11,838 nt of DNA from JAGTRI01 sp964580405 (GTDB lineage: Archaea; Thermoproteota; Bathyarchaeia; Bathyarchaeales; DTEX01). The DNA lies in assembly GCA_964580405.1 (NCBI GenBank), contig CAZOKM010000050.1, positions 1-11,838 on the forward strand, written 5' to 3'. Below the pieces are notes generated by a model. The model made no database searches. It had not been told where the DNA came from and worked only from the letters and a program-made list of their open reading frames with translations. How positions within the stretch are numbered: the stretch's first letter is position 1; every line of letters begins with the position of its first letter. A program made the position numbers and the translations under genes. Of the stretch, positions 1-5,647 are shown one piece after another.

Positions 1-1254
1 GTTCGGCTCTGTGCGTCCACCGTCCCCCGTGACGAGCTCCTTGACGTACAGCCCTCCTTGGCATCGAACCATGATTTCGACGCTGTTCGGGGAGATTCTC
101 TTTACCGCGGTCTCATATATGTGTTTTTCTCGAGTCCTGTCAGCCCTCCTGCGGAGCACGCGCGTCGGAGTTTGCTGAAAAACCTTGACCCCGGACAGGG
201 AACTCGCAATCTTCTCGAGCTCGGCGTCCGAAACGTCCCTGTCGAAGCGCACAGTGACCCTGTACGTTTTCTTGGCTGACTCCAAGTGCTTCAAGGATTG
301 AATCATGTCTCTGTCCACGATTTTCAGACCAGCAACCTTGATTTTTCCTTCAGCCCGCTTGTTGATGGCTCGGGCCAGCTCCTTGAGGTCTATCCCCCGT
401 TTGCGCGGTCTCTTGACCTGAACGATGAAAGGTCTCCCCTTCCCCAACATGCGAGCGTCAGAGTCTTCCCTACCTGCACCGTGGAAAGAGGCGTCCTCAC
501 CGTCAGCCATTTCTATTGTTGGAGCAGCGACCAGCTCCTCAACCGACTCGGGGTGCAGCCTCCCCGTGCCGCCGCATTCGTCGCATCCTCTGCCTCTGCA
601 TTTTGGGCAGAACCATTTTGACTGCGGGATTCCGCGCACGAGCTTCTGGTACTTGCCCATCACGAAGAGCGAGTTAACCTGAAGAAGGATATCGCCTATT
701 ATGGGGTTGACGAGGACGACGATTTGGGGGTTCAGGAAGTCCACCACCTTCCCCGTCCTTTCGGAAAGCAGTTTCCCGAACTCTCGGCTCAGCTCGTTCC
801 TGAAGTTTTCGCCGTGCTGAACCTCGAACCTCGCCTTGAACTCGTCCTCCCTCTCCTCGGCTTCGTGGGGCAATTTAACGCCAACCAGAAACGTCTCATA
901 CTCGTAACCCTTGAGCTTCTCAGCAGTCTTCTCGGCGAGGGACGGCAGCGACTCGAAGCAGCCTTCGCACAGAAAACACTTCTTCGCCCGCTTGGGTCTC
1001 CGCTTCAGCTTCCTGAGAACCTCGGCTGCCATGGGGAAGGCGCCGTTCTCTGAAAGCACCTTGAGAAGCAAAACGCCTTCCTTGCCCTTTTGGAGAGCCA
1101 GCAGATGCCCAGCCATCGCGAGAGACAACTTCAAGCTTCTTCCGCGTTCCCTGTTGTCGACGCCGAAGCCTAGGAAGGCGAACTGCCTGCCCAAGCAGTG
1201 GTCGCACAGGGAGTATTTCTCAAGCATCGCCCGAGCCTTTTCGTCAATTTCCAT
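1..1254 (-). CDS. pus10: tRNA pseudouridine synthase Pus10 (3' end missing)
   Basis: Archaeal Pus10 makes pseudouridine 54 and 55 in the T-loop of tRNA. I translated 418 residues from the ATG at 1254; the frame stays open to the window edge, and by family length only some 20 C-terminal residues are missing. Residues 17-20 form CDHC and C93/C96/C99 a second cysteine group, which suits the N-terminal zinc/THUMP-containing domain. Residues 216-230 form the CPKC...GCDEC...GTG cluster seen in archaeal Pus10. The catalytic domain begins with GREDSDARML (261-270), whose Asp residues include the expected catalytic one, followed by GKGRPF (271-276). The end reads YVKELVTGDGGRT, typical of the family C-terminus. 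A GGTGA motif lies about 10 nt before the ATG, and a TATA-like box about 25 bp upstream would instead allow a leaderless start. It is divergent from the FAH-family gene. Confidence 0.93.
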   Translation of the reverse strand, partial: MEIDEKARAMLEKYSLCDHCLGRQFAFLGFGVDNRERGRSLKLSLAMAGHLLALQKGKEGVLLLKVLSENGAFPMAAEVLRKLKRRPKRAKKCFLCEGCFESLPSLAEKTAEKLKGYEYETFLVGVKLPHEAEEREDEFKARFEVQHGENFRNELSREFGKLLSERTGKVVDFLNPQIVVLVNPIIGDILLQVNSLFVMGKYQKLVRGIPQSKWFCPKCRGRGCDECGGTGRLHPESVEELVAAPTIEMADGEDASFHGAGREDSDARMLGKGRPFIVQVKRPRKRGIDLKELARAINKRAEGKIKVAGLKIVDRDMIQSLKHLESAKKTYRVTVRFDRDVSDAELEKIASSLSGVKVFQQTPTRVLRRRADRTREKHIYETAVKRISPNSVEIMVRCQGGLYVKELVTGDGGRTEPN

Positions 1255-1274
1255 GCCCAAAACTTCACCGACAC

Positions 1275-1283
1275 GTTAAAATT
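1275..1283 (-). promoter_or_regulatory. TATA-like box of pus10
   Basis: On the minus strand the sequence AATTTTAAC is centred about 25 bp before the pus10 ATG, the usual archaeal TATA distance from a transcription start. Transcription would then begin at or next to the start codon. Confidence 0.45.
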
Positions 1284-1329
1284 CCAAGTTCGATTCGCTG
1301 AACTTCCGAGGTATGATTATTCGGGATGA

Positions 1330-1338
1330 TTTATATTT
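1330..1338 (+). promoter_or_regulatory. TATA box of the FAH-family gene
   Basis: TTTATATTT lies about 26 bp before the purine-rich AGGAGG (1358-1363). This predicts a leader of roughly 13 nt that begins near the ribosome binding site. The box also shows that an in-frame ATG at 1313 is upstream of the promoter and unlikely to be used. Confidence 0.6.
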
Positions 1339-1372
1339 GTATATCCCCACAAAACTTAGGAGGCGAAAGGAA

Positions 1373-2272
1373 ATGAGGATTGCACGCTACGTCCACCGAG
1401 GAACAGAATCCTACGGCATATTACAGGGAGACGGCATGATTACTGACCTTCTGGAACTTGCCAAAATTCAGGGAAAAACTGTCCCGCCGAATATTGATGG
1501 ACTTATCTCTCAAGGCTCAGCGGCGGAAGGACTCGTCAAAGACGTTTTGGAAGGCGCACCGAAAAGCCGAAAAGCGAGATTCATTCTTGAAGGAAACGCG
1601 GTTAAGCTGAAGGCGCCCGTCGCTTCTCCGCCCAAGATTATCTGTTTGGGGCTCAACTACAGGGACCACGCCGAGGAAGCCAAAATCCCCCTTCCCGACG
1701 AGCCCATAATCTTCATGAAGCCGAGGACAGCCATAGCCGACCCCGAGGAGCCCGTGAGGAAGCCGAGCTTCGTCCAGAGGCTGGACTACGAGGTGGAGCT
1801 CGCGGCAATCATAGGCAAAACGGGAAAGAACATCCCAGCCTCAAAAGCTCACGAACACATTTTCGGGTACACGGTGTTCGACGACATCTCGGCGCGGGAC
1901 ATCCAGTTCAAGGACGGGCAGTGGACGAGAGGCAAGAGCTTCGACACCTTCGCCCCCTACGGACCGTGCATAGTCACGTCCGAGCAGATCGGCGACCCGA
2001 ACAACCTCCGCCTGTGGACGCGGGTGAACGGCGAGACGAGGCAGGACTCCTCGACGAGTCGCATGGTGTTCAACGTCTACGAAATCGTCCATCACCTGAG
2101 CCGGGTCATGACCCTCGAGCCATGCGACATCATAGCCACGGGCACGCCTGCAGGCGTCGCAGCCTTCATGAAGCCAAAGCCAAGGTTCCTCGAGCCGGGC
2201 GACGTCGTCGAGGTCGAGGTTGAAGACATCGGAACCCTCAGGAACCCGATAACCGAGGATGCCGCTACGTAA
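1373..2272 (+). CDS. Fumarylacetoacetate hydrolase (FAH) family protein
   Basis: This 299-residue protein belongs to the FAH / 2-keto-4-pentenoate hydratase superfamily, which cleaves or hydrates acylpyruvate-type and 2-oxo-acid substrates with a divalent metal. A small N-terminal domain (about 1-80) precedes the catalytic domain. NYRDHAEE (95-102) carries the usual His. The metal ligands are E140 and E142 in LDYEVEL, and D171 in the FDDISARD stretch. QWTRGKS (183-189) and ATGTPAG (255-261) are further family motifs, so the active site looks intact. The ATG at 1373 is chosen because AGGAGG ends 9 nt before it and a TATA box lies just upstream; an in-frame ATG at 1313 lies before that box. The exact substrate cannot be told from sequence; acylpyruvase, 2-oxo-acid hydratase and oxaloacetate tautomerase or decarboxylase are all possible. 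It is followed by tRNA-Phe. Confidence 0.9.
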   Translation: MRIARYVHRGTESYGILQGDGMITDLLELAKIQGKTVPPNIDGLISQGSAAEGLVKDVLEGAPKSRKARFILEGNAVKLKAPVASPPKIICLGLNYRDHAEEAKIPLPDEPIIFMKPRTAIADPEEPVRKPSFVQRLDYEVELAAIIGKTGKNIPASKAHEHIFGYTVFDDISARDIQFKDGQWTRGKSFDTFAPYGPCIVTSEQIGDPNNLRLWTRVNGETRQDSSTSRMVFNVYEIVHHLSRVMTLEPCDIIATGTPAGVAAFMKPKPRFLEPGDVVEVEVEDIGTLRNPITEDAAT

Positions 2273-2290
2273 AAGTTTTGGAAAGCTAAA

Positions 2291-2299
2291 TTTTATATA
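2291..2299 (+). promoter_or_regulatory. TATA box of tRNA-Phe
   Basis: TTTTATATA is centred about 30 bp before the first tRNA base (2326), which fits an archaeal tRNA promoter. It starts 18 bp after the FAH-family stop codon. Confidence 0.7.
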
Positions 2300-2356
2300 A
2301 AGAGGCGGTTATTCATTTGTTTCGTGCCGCGGTAGCTTAGCTTGGGAGAGCACTCG

Positions 2357-2392
2357 ACATACGGCTGCTCGAGCCAGCACCGTAAGGGTGAA
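2357..2392 (+). other. Predicted tRNA intron at position 30/31
   Basis: This 36-nt intron sits in the anticodon stem, a non-canonical site. A bulge-helix-bulge is visible: CACT (2351-2354) pairs with GGTG (2387-2390). The 3-nt bulges C29-G30|A2357 and A2391-A2392|G31 place both cuts after the second bulge base. The inner helix CATACGG (2358-2364) pairs with CCGTAAG (2380-2386) in six of seven positions, and CTG (2365-2367) with CAG (2375-2377) caps it. Such introns are cut by crenarchaeal-type heteromeric tRNA-splicing endonucleases. Confidence 0.7.
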
Positions 2393-2399
2393 GCTGAAG

Positions 2400-2423
2400 C
2401 CCAAGTCAGGCGCGAGGTCTGAA
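2400..2423 (+). other. Predicted tRNA intron at position 37/38
   Basis: This 24-nt intron sits at the canonical archaeal site after position 37. The central helix would be C32-U33-G34-A35 with TCTG (2418-2421), with one U-U mismatch. The bulges are AG|C and AA|A, and the inner helix is only CC/GG (2401-2402 with 2416-2417). It needs the anticodon stem as its outer helix, which can form only once the upstream intron is gone. Confidence 0.55.
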
Positions 2424-2529
2424 ACCGAGTTGTCGGGCGTTCAAGTCCCCCCCGCGGCACCACCAAACAATATTCTTATTAACCTTCTTTGAAGGCAGTA
2501 TTACAGCACACGAACGGAAGATTGACGCG

Positions 2530-3168
2530 ATGCCTTCGTCGTTTCTGTCTCATCAGGCGCCCGTTCTTTGGCTAAAGACTAAGTGGCCGAAGAGGTTCGA
2601 CGGCACAAGCCTGTGCGTGGGCTCGTTCGCGCCCGATTACGAGTGGATCCTCTCCCTGTTCAACGTCGGCGTCCCCGAACGCACGTTCCACACCCTAGGC
2701 GACTTGGTCTACCTATTACCTGTTTCTCTCGCGCTGATAGTCCTCCTCGACAAACTGGTACTTCCAATTGCCTCGTACCTGTCGATGAATAACCGTTTGG
2801 GTCCGCTTTCGAGGTTGCTGTCGTTCTTCGGCGTCGACGAGTGGCACGTCCTGAAGAAGAAAAGGATGGACGCTCGGTGGCTCGTGAAGGCGTCCTACTC
2901 TTTCCTCGTGGGCGTCATAACCCACTTCCTGCTTGACCTCCCGAGCCACAGCACGATAACGTACCTGGAGCCCTTCTACAGCGCCGACATGCCCGCGTGG
3001 TTCTTGTACGAGTACGGGAAGATGTCGCTGCCCATCTTCGGGTTCGAGGACGTGACCAACTACAACCTGATCTGGCTCGCTTTCTCCATCATCTTCGGCG
3101 TAATCGCGCTTTACCAGCTGCGGTACATAAAGAAGCACAAGCTGGTAGCGAAATGGTACGAAGCCTAG
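2530..3168 (+). CDS. DUF4184-like integral membrane protein
   Basis: The 212-residue protein resembles the DUF4184 family, membrane proteins of unknown function. The N-terminus has the family pattern of a Ser-His near residue 8 (SSFLSHQAP), then VGSFAPDYEW (30-39) with the conserved APD. A second conserved stretch is THFLLDLPSH (131-140), with His and Asp that could bind a metal. Hydrophobic segments lie near 59-83, 121-136 and 179-199; the C-terminal tail is basic. The start is the first ATG after tRNA-Phe. No strong ribosome binding site is visible. It stands alone between two tRNA genes and has no obvious functional partner. The biochemical role is not known to me. Confidence 0.75.
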   Translation: MPSSFLSHQAPVLWLKTKWPKRFDGTSLCVGSFAPDYEWILSLFNVGVPERTFHTLGDLVYLLPVSLALIVLLDKLVLPIASYLSMNNRLGPLSRLLSFFGVDEWHVLKKKRMDARWLVKASYSFLVGVITHFLLDLPSHSTITYLEPFYSADMPAWFLYEYGKMSLPIFGFEDVTNYNLIWLAFSIIFGVIALYQLRYIKKHKLVAKWYEA

Positions 3169-3250
3169 GCAACAACTTTGGATGCGTGGTTAAAGGTTAT
3201 TAGGGCGCAAAAAGGATTTTAAGAAGACGCCTAATACAATTCAGTCCTAA

Positions 3251-3328
3251 GCGGCTGTAGTCTAGTTTGGTCTAGGACGTCAGCCTGCCACGCTGGTGAC
3301 CCGGGTTCAAATCTCGGCAGCCGCACCA
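3251..3328 (+). tRNA. tRNA-Gly(GCC)
   Basis: The acceptor GCGGCTG pairs fully with CAGCCGC, with discriminator A3325 and encoded CCA (3326-3328). The D stem GTCT/GGAC, anticodon stem TCAGC/GCTGG with loop CTGCCAC, and T arm CCGGG-TTCAAAT-CTCGG all fold, with only G-U wobbles. The anticodon is GCC and there is no intron. A weak TATA-like TTTTAA lies about 30 bp upstream (3217-3222). A T4 run at 3336-3339 may end transcription. Confidence 0.95.
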
Positions 3329-3355
3329 TTCCCAGTTTTCATGACCTTCGGAACT

Positions 3356-3360
3356 AAAAA
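3356..3360 (-). terminator. Possible oligo-T terminator after vapC
   Basis: On the minus strand a T5 run lies 12 bp after the vapC stop. Archaeal termination commonly occurs at such T-runs. It also separates vapC from the convergent tRNA-Gly. Confidence 0.35.
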
Positions 3361-3371
3361 GTTACGCTGGT

Positions 3372-3797
3372 CTATTGGTCATTGTAGGCGTCTATGTGCC
3401 GTGCGGTTTGGGGGAATTTTTTTAGGATTTCCGAGTCGGCGGTAAGAAGGGAAGCCTTAAGGTGGAGAGCTAATGCAACGTATGAAGCGTCATAAACTGA
3501 TATGTCATGTTTTGAGCTAACCATGGCGGCTTGTTCAAGGATTTTGCCTTTGGGTTCCCACGCGTCGAAGCCGTATTTGGTTAGGGCTTTCGCTACGAGA
3601 CACAACTCCTTCTCTGAAAACATTCCGCTGCGCCACAGGGCGTTTAGGGCTTCGTAAAAGAGGAGGCTGGGAACCGATAAGCCGATTTTTCCAGTTGCAA
3701 AGGAGTCCCTCAGCTGCCTAGCTTTGTTTGACGATTCCTCCTCCAGGAACCACTTGGCTACTATGGAAGCGTCAGCGACTATCTTCTGCTTCGCCAA
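3372..3797 (-). CDS. vapC: VapC-like PIN-domain toxin ribonuclease
   Basis: A 141-residue PIN-domain protein of the VapC group, toxins that cleave RNA with Mg2+ and are neutralised by VapB. The four acidic active-site residues are present: D9 (VADASIVAKW), E49 (LFYEALNAL), D103 (VYDASYVAL) and D121 (LTADSEIL). The length is typical. The start is a TTG. The frame has a stop five codons upstream and no ATG, and AAGGAG sits about 8 nt before the TTG, so this start is well supported. The first 19 nt overlap the end of the antitoxin gene in another frame, which fits translational coupling. It appears intact. The target RNA cannot be read from sequence. Confidence 0.93.
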   Translation of the reverse strand: MAKQKIVADASIVAKWFLEEESSNKARQLRDSFATGKIGLSVPSLLFYEALNALWRSGMFSEKELCLVAKALTKYGFDAWEPKGKILEQAAMVSSKHDISVYDASYVALALHLKASLLTADSEILKKFPQTARHIDAYNDQ

Positions 3798-4033
3798 GCC
3801 CTTATCTCCTTAGTGCTGTCCCAGCCTTTGGGGGCTTTCCTTCTCAGCTTTTCGTTGATCAGCACCGCTTCGACTGTGTCGCTTTCGCGCCCCCATTCGA
3901 GCTCGCGGCGGATGGCTTCCCTCACAACGGCGCTCCAGTTGACGCTGACCTCGTCCATCTCGACCTTCATCGACTCAGGAACCGTGACGCTTGTCCTGAC
4001 CATCCTTTCCGAACCATCAACCACTTTCTTCAT
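3779..4033 (-). CDS. vapB: VapB-like ribbon-helix-helix antitoxin
   Basis: An 84-residue antitoxin directly upstream of and overlapping vapC. The stretch MVRTSVTVPESM looks like the beta strand and turn of a ribbon-helix-helix DNA-binding domain, followed by NWSAVVREAIRREL as the second helix. The charged C-terminal half (about 45-84) is the expected toxin-binding part. Three starts are possible: ATG at 4033 (chosen), a GTG at 4042 that could be leaderless given the TATA box near 4070, or ATG at 4003 just before the ribbon-helix-helix strand. In this family VapB, often with VapC, represses its own promoter, and a perfect palindrome lies in that promoter. Confidence 0.88.
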   Translation of the reverse strand: MKKVVDGSERMVRTSVTVPESMKVEMDEVSVNWSAVVREAIRRELEWGRESDTVEAVLINEKLRRKAPKGWDSTKEIRAWRSRR

Positions 4034-4042
4034 ACGACACAC

Positions 4043-4074
4043 TAATATTATCAGTAATACGGGTATTATTTAAG
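4043..4074 (-). promoter_or_regulatory. vapBC promoter with palindromic operator
   Basis: On the minus strand TTAAATAA (4067-4074) is a TATA box about 26 bp before the likely transcription start. Overlapping it is a perfect 6-bp inverted repeat with a 2-bp spacer, TAATAC-CC-GTATTA (4055-4068), and next to it the 8-bp palindrome TAATATTA (4043-4050). Two adjacent palindromes covering TATA and start site suit binding of ribbon-helix-helix VapB dimers and autorepression. The binding itself is inference. Confidence 0.6.
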
Positions 4075-4117
4075 AATATTGAAAATAGAATTTAAAATAA
4101 AACCCGGTTTATATATG

Positions 4118-5494
4118 CTATTTGTAGTGTTTTGCTGCCTCGGAGTTCCATGGTTGCGCCAGCAGCTCATCCAAGAGGGCTTCCGCGTTTTCGAACGTCG
4201 TCGCCCTGTGGTCCTCCGCTATGGTGAGGAGGAGGCTTTGCCTGTCGCCCTCGAGGAACGCCTGGAGGATCTGCTCCATCCTCAGTATGCGGGGCAGCAG
4301 AACGTGGACCATCAAACGCCTAGGCAGTTGACCGATGTGCTCTGGCACGATTTTGCTTTTTTGGACTCCTGCTCCTTTGACGACGGTGGGCACCTCCACC
4401 GCGACGTCGTCCGCTACGCCCGTGATTGCTCCCCTGTTCGGGACGTTGAGCTGCAGCGGAACCTCCTTGCCGTTCGCGATAGCGTCAATGAGGGGGATGT
4501 GCTGTTCGCCGCTGAACCTCGGCGGATACACCTTCTTCACCGCGGCGATGTCGCTGGCTCCTTTCTGCAGTTTTTTGAGTGTTTCTTGGAGGTCGTTCAG
4601 GTAGTTCGCCCATCCTATCTCAGAGTCGAACCCGCCCAGGGGGCCGAAGTGCCTCTTTTTAGTCTTAATGTCCGTGTGGTACCACCACGGCGAGGCGCTC
4701 CTCACGGTGTCCCCGATCGGGAAAAGGTCGTAGAGCCTGTACATGTCTACGGCGGCTCGGGACATCTGCTCGCCGGACCATGGATGAACGATTTTGTCTT
4801 TGGTGCTCTTCCAGTACCTCTCAGCCTTCTCTTTTATCCACTTGTCCAGCAGCGGGTAGGCGTCTTCGCCGTTGTGCAGGAAACGCGTGAGCCAGATGTT
4901 GTGGTTCACGCCTGCGACCGTGACTTCGACCTCCTTCCGCGGCAGCCCGATGGCGTCCACCATGTCCACGTAGCTGATGTGGCCGTGGCAGATTCCGACC
5001 GCCTTTATCTTGGTCTCCCTCGAAGCGATGGTCGTGCTCTCGAACACGGGGTTCCCTGCCTGAAGCAGCCAAGCGTCGGGGCAAGTTTCCTCCATGTCCC
5101 TCGCCAGCCCGAGGACGAAGTTGAGCTGGTGGTAGGCACCGAGTCCACCGTAGTAGTCGCTGACCTTGTCACCCAACCCCCTGTAGTAGCCGCGCTTCTC
5201 CGCGATTCTCCGTTCGGCCTCCATCGAGTCGTAGCCGCCGACCTTGACCGTGTCGATGACGAAGTCCGCGCCCTCCAGAGCCTCCTCCCTCTTCAGGGTC
5301 TTCTCTATTCTGAGGTTGGCCTTCATCTCCTTCGCGTAGCGGGTGACCATGCCGTGCATCATGCCCAGCCGTTTCTCGTCGATGTCCATTAGGGAAACGG
5401 TGCTCCCGTGCAGACTCGGAGTCAGAAACAGGTCCACCATGAGCCTGCACGAGAAGTTGATGCTGCCTGCGCCGATGACTGTGATTTTGATCAT
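4118..5494 (-). CDS. Glycoside hydrolase family 4, likely alpha-glucuronidase
   Basis: A 458-residue GH4 enzyme. This family hydrolyses glycosides by an NAD+- and Mn2+-dependent redox-elimination mechanism. The NAD-binding Rossmann start is VIGAGSINF (6-14), with an acidic DID (37-39) after the second strand. GNP (147-149) is the conserved substrate-side motif. Metal ligands are C169 in GICHGH and H198 in GVNHNIWL; their 29-residue spacing equals that in Thermotoga AglA as I recall it. The residues after the metal Cys read CHGH. CHGx is reported as the signature of GH4 alpha-glucuronidases, against CHEV, CHSV and CNVP for other specificities. Length and motifs look complete. No signal peptide is seen, so it would act on oligosaccharides in the cytoplasm. 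A TATA box lies about 45 bp upstream, and no clear ribosome binding site is visible. Confidence 0.92.
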   Translation of the reverse strand: MIKITVIGAGSINFSCRLMVDLFLTPSLHGSTVSLMDIDEKRLGMMHGMVTRYAKEMKANLRIEKTLKREEALEGADFVIDTVKVGGYDSMEAERRIAEKRGYYRGLGDKVSDYYGGLGAYHQLNFVLGLARDMEETCPDAWLLQAGNPVFESTTIASRETKIKAVGICHGHISYVDMVDAIGLPRKEVEVTVAGVNHNIWLTRFLHNGEDAYPLLDKWIKEKAERYWKSTKDKIVHPWSGEQMSRAAVDMYRLYDLFPIGDTVRSASPWWYHTDIKTKKRHFGPLGGFDSEIGWANYLNDLQETLKKLQKGASDIAAVKKVYPPRFSGEQHIPLIDAIANGKEVPLQLNVPNRGAITGVADDVAVEVPTVVKGAGVQKSKIVPEHIGQLPRRLMVHVLLPRILRMEQILQAFLEGDRQSLLLTIAEDHRATTFENAEALLDELLAQPWNSEAAKHYK

Positions 5495-5534
5495 GAAGAG
5501 ATATGGTTCATGTCAATTCTAAAAAAGCTTGCCC

Positions 5535-5575
5535 AAAATTATATTGACTAACCGAGTAGCGAGGAAGTTAACTTC
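5535..5575 (-). promoter_or_regulatory. GH4 promoter with upstream palindrome
   Basis: On the minus strand ATATAATTTT (5535-5544) is a good TATA box for the GH4 gene, giving a leader of about 18-25 nt. Twenty bp further upstream is the perfect 12-bp palindrome GAAGTTAACTTC (5564-5575), a candidate regulator site. No regulator gene lies next to it. Confidence 0.5.
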
Positions 5576-5647
5576 TCATTAGTGCTGAAGTTGGTGGCGG
5601 TTATACTCCTGCACGTAAACACAAGGCTGAAAGACAGTATCAAGTTG

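Larger units (their letters stand above)
2326..2462 (+). tRNA. tRNA-Phe(GAA) with two predicted introns
   Basis: The acceptor arms GCCGCGG and CCGCGGC pair over seven bases, with discriminator A at 2459 and an encoded CCA (2460-2462). The D arm is 2335-2351, the T arm 2435-2451. The 134 nt before CCA are 60 more than a normal tRNA. Joining 2326-2356, 2393-2399 and 2424-2459 gives a 74-nt tRNA with a perfect anticodon stem CTCGG/CCGAG and the loop CTGAAGA, hence anticodon GAA. The acceptor and loop match archaeal tRNA-Phe as I know it. A single-intron reading leaves either no U33 or a loop one base short. One oddity remains: position 52 (C2438) faces C2448 in the T stem. Gene identity is well supported; the exact junctions are inference from pairing. 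Confidence 0.85.

Noticed and set aside
58..1279. Several plus-strand open frames of 73-122 codons in the first 1.3 kb
   Set aside because: All lie antisense to pus10, which has clear motifs along its whole length.
2326..2459. tRNA-Phe with one ~60-nt intron joined at C32/U33
   Set aside because: It leaves the anticodon loop one base short and an A-C mismatch at the stem base; the two-intron reading has neither fault and shows bulge-helix-bulge structures.
2326..3328. An integrated element between the two tRNA genes
   Set aside because: No integrase and no repeat of either tRNA 3' end beyond normal tRNA similarity is present; only one DUF4184 gene lies between them.
4079..5392. A 437-codon open frame on the plus strand opposite the GH4 gene
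   Set aside because: It is the antisense shadow of a GC-rich gene; its translation is Val/Arg/Leu-rich without any family motif, while the minus strand encodes a complete GH4 enzyme.
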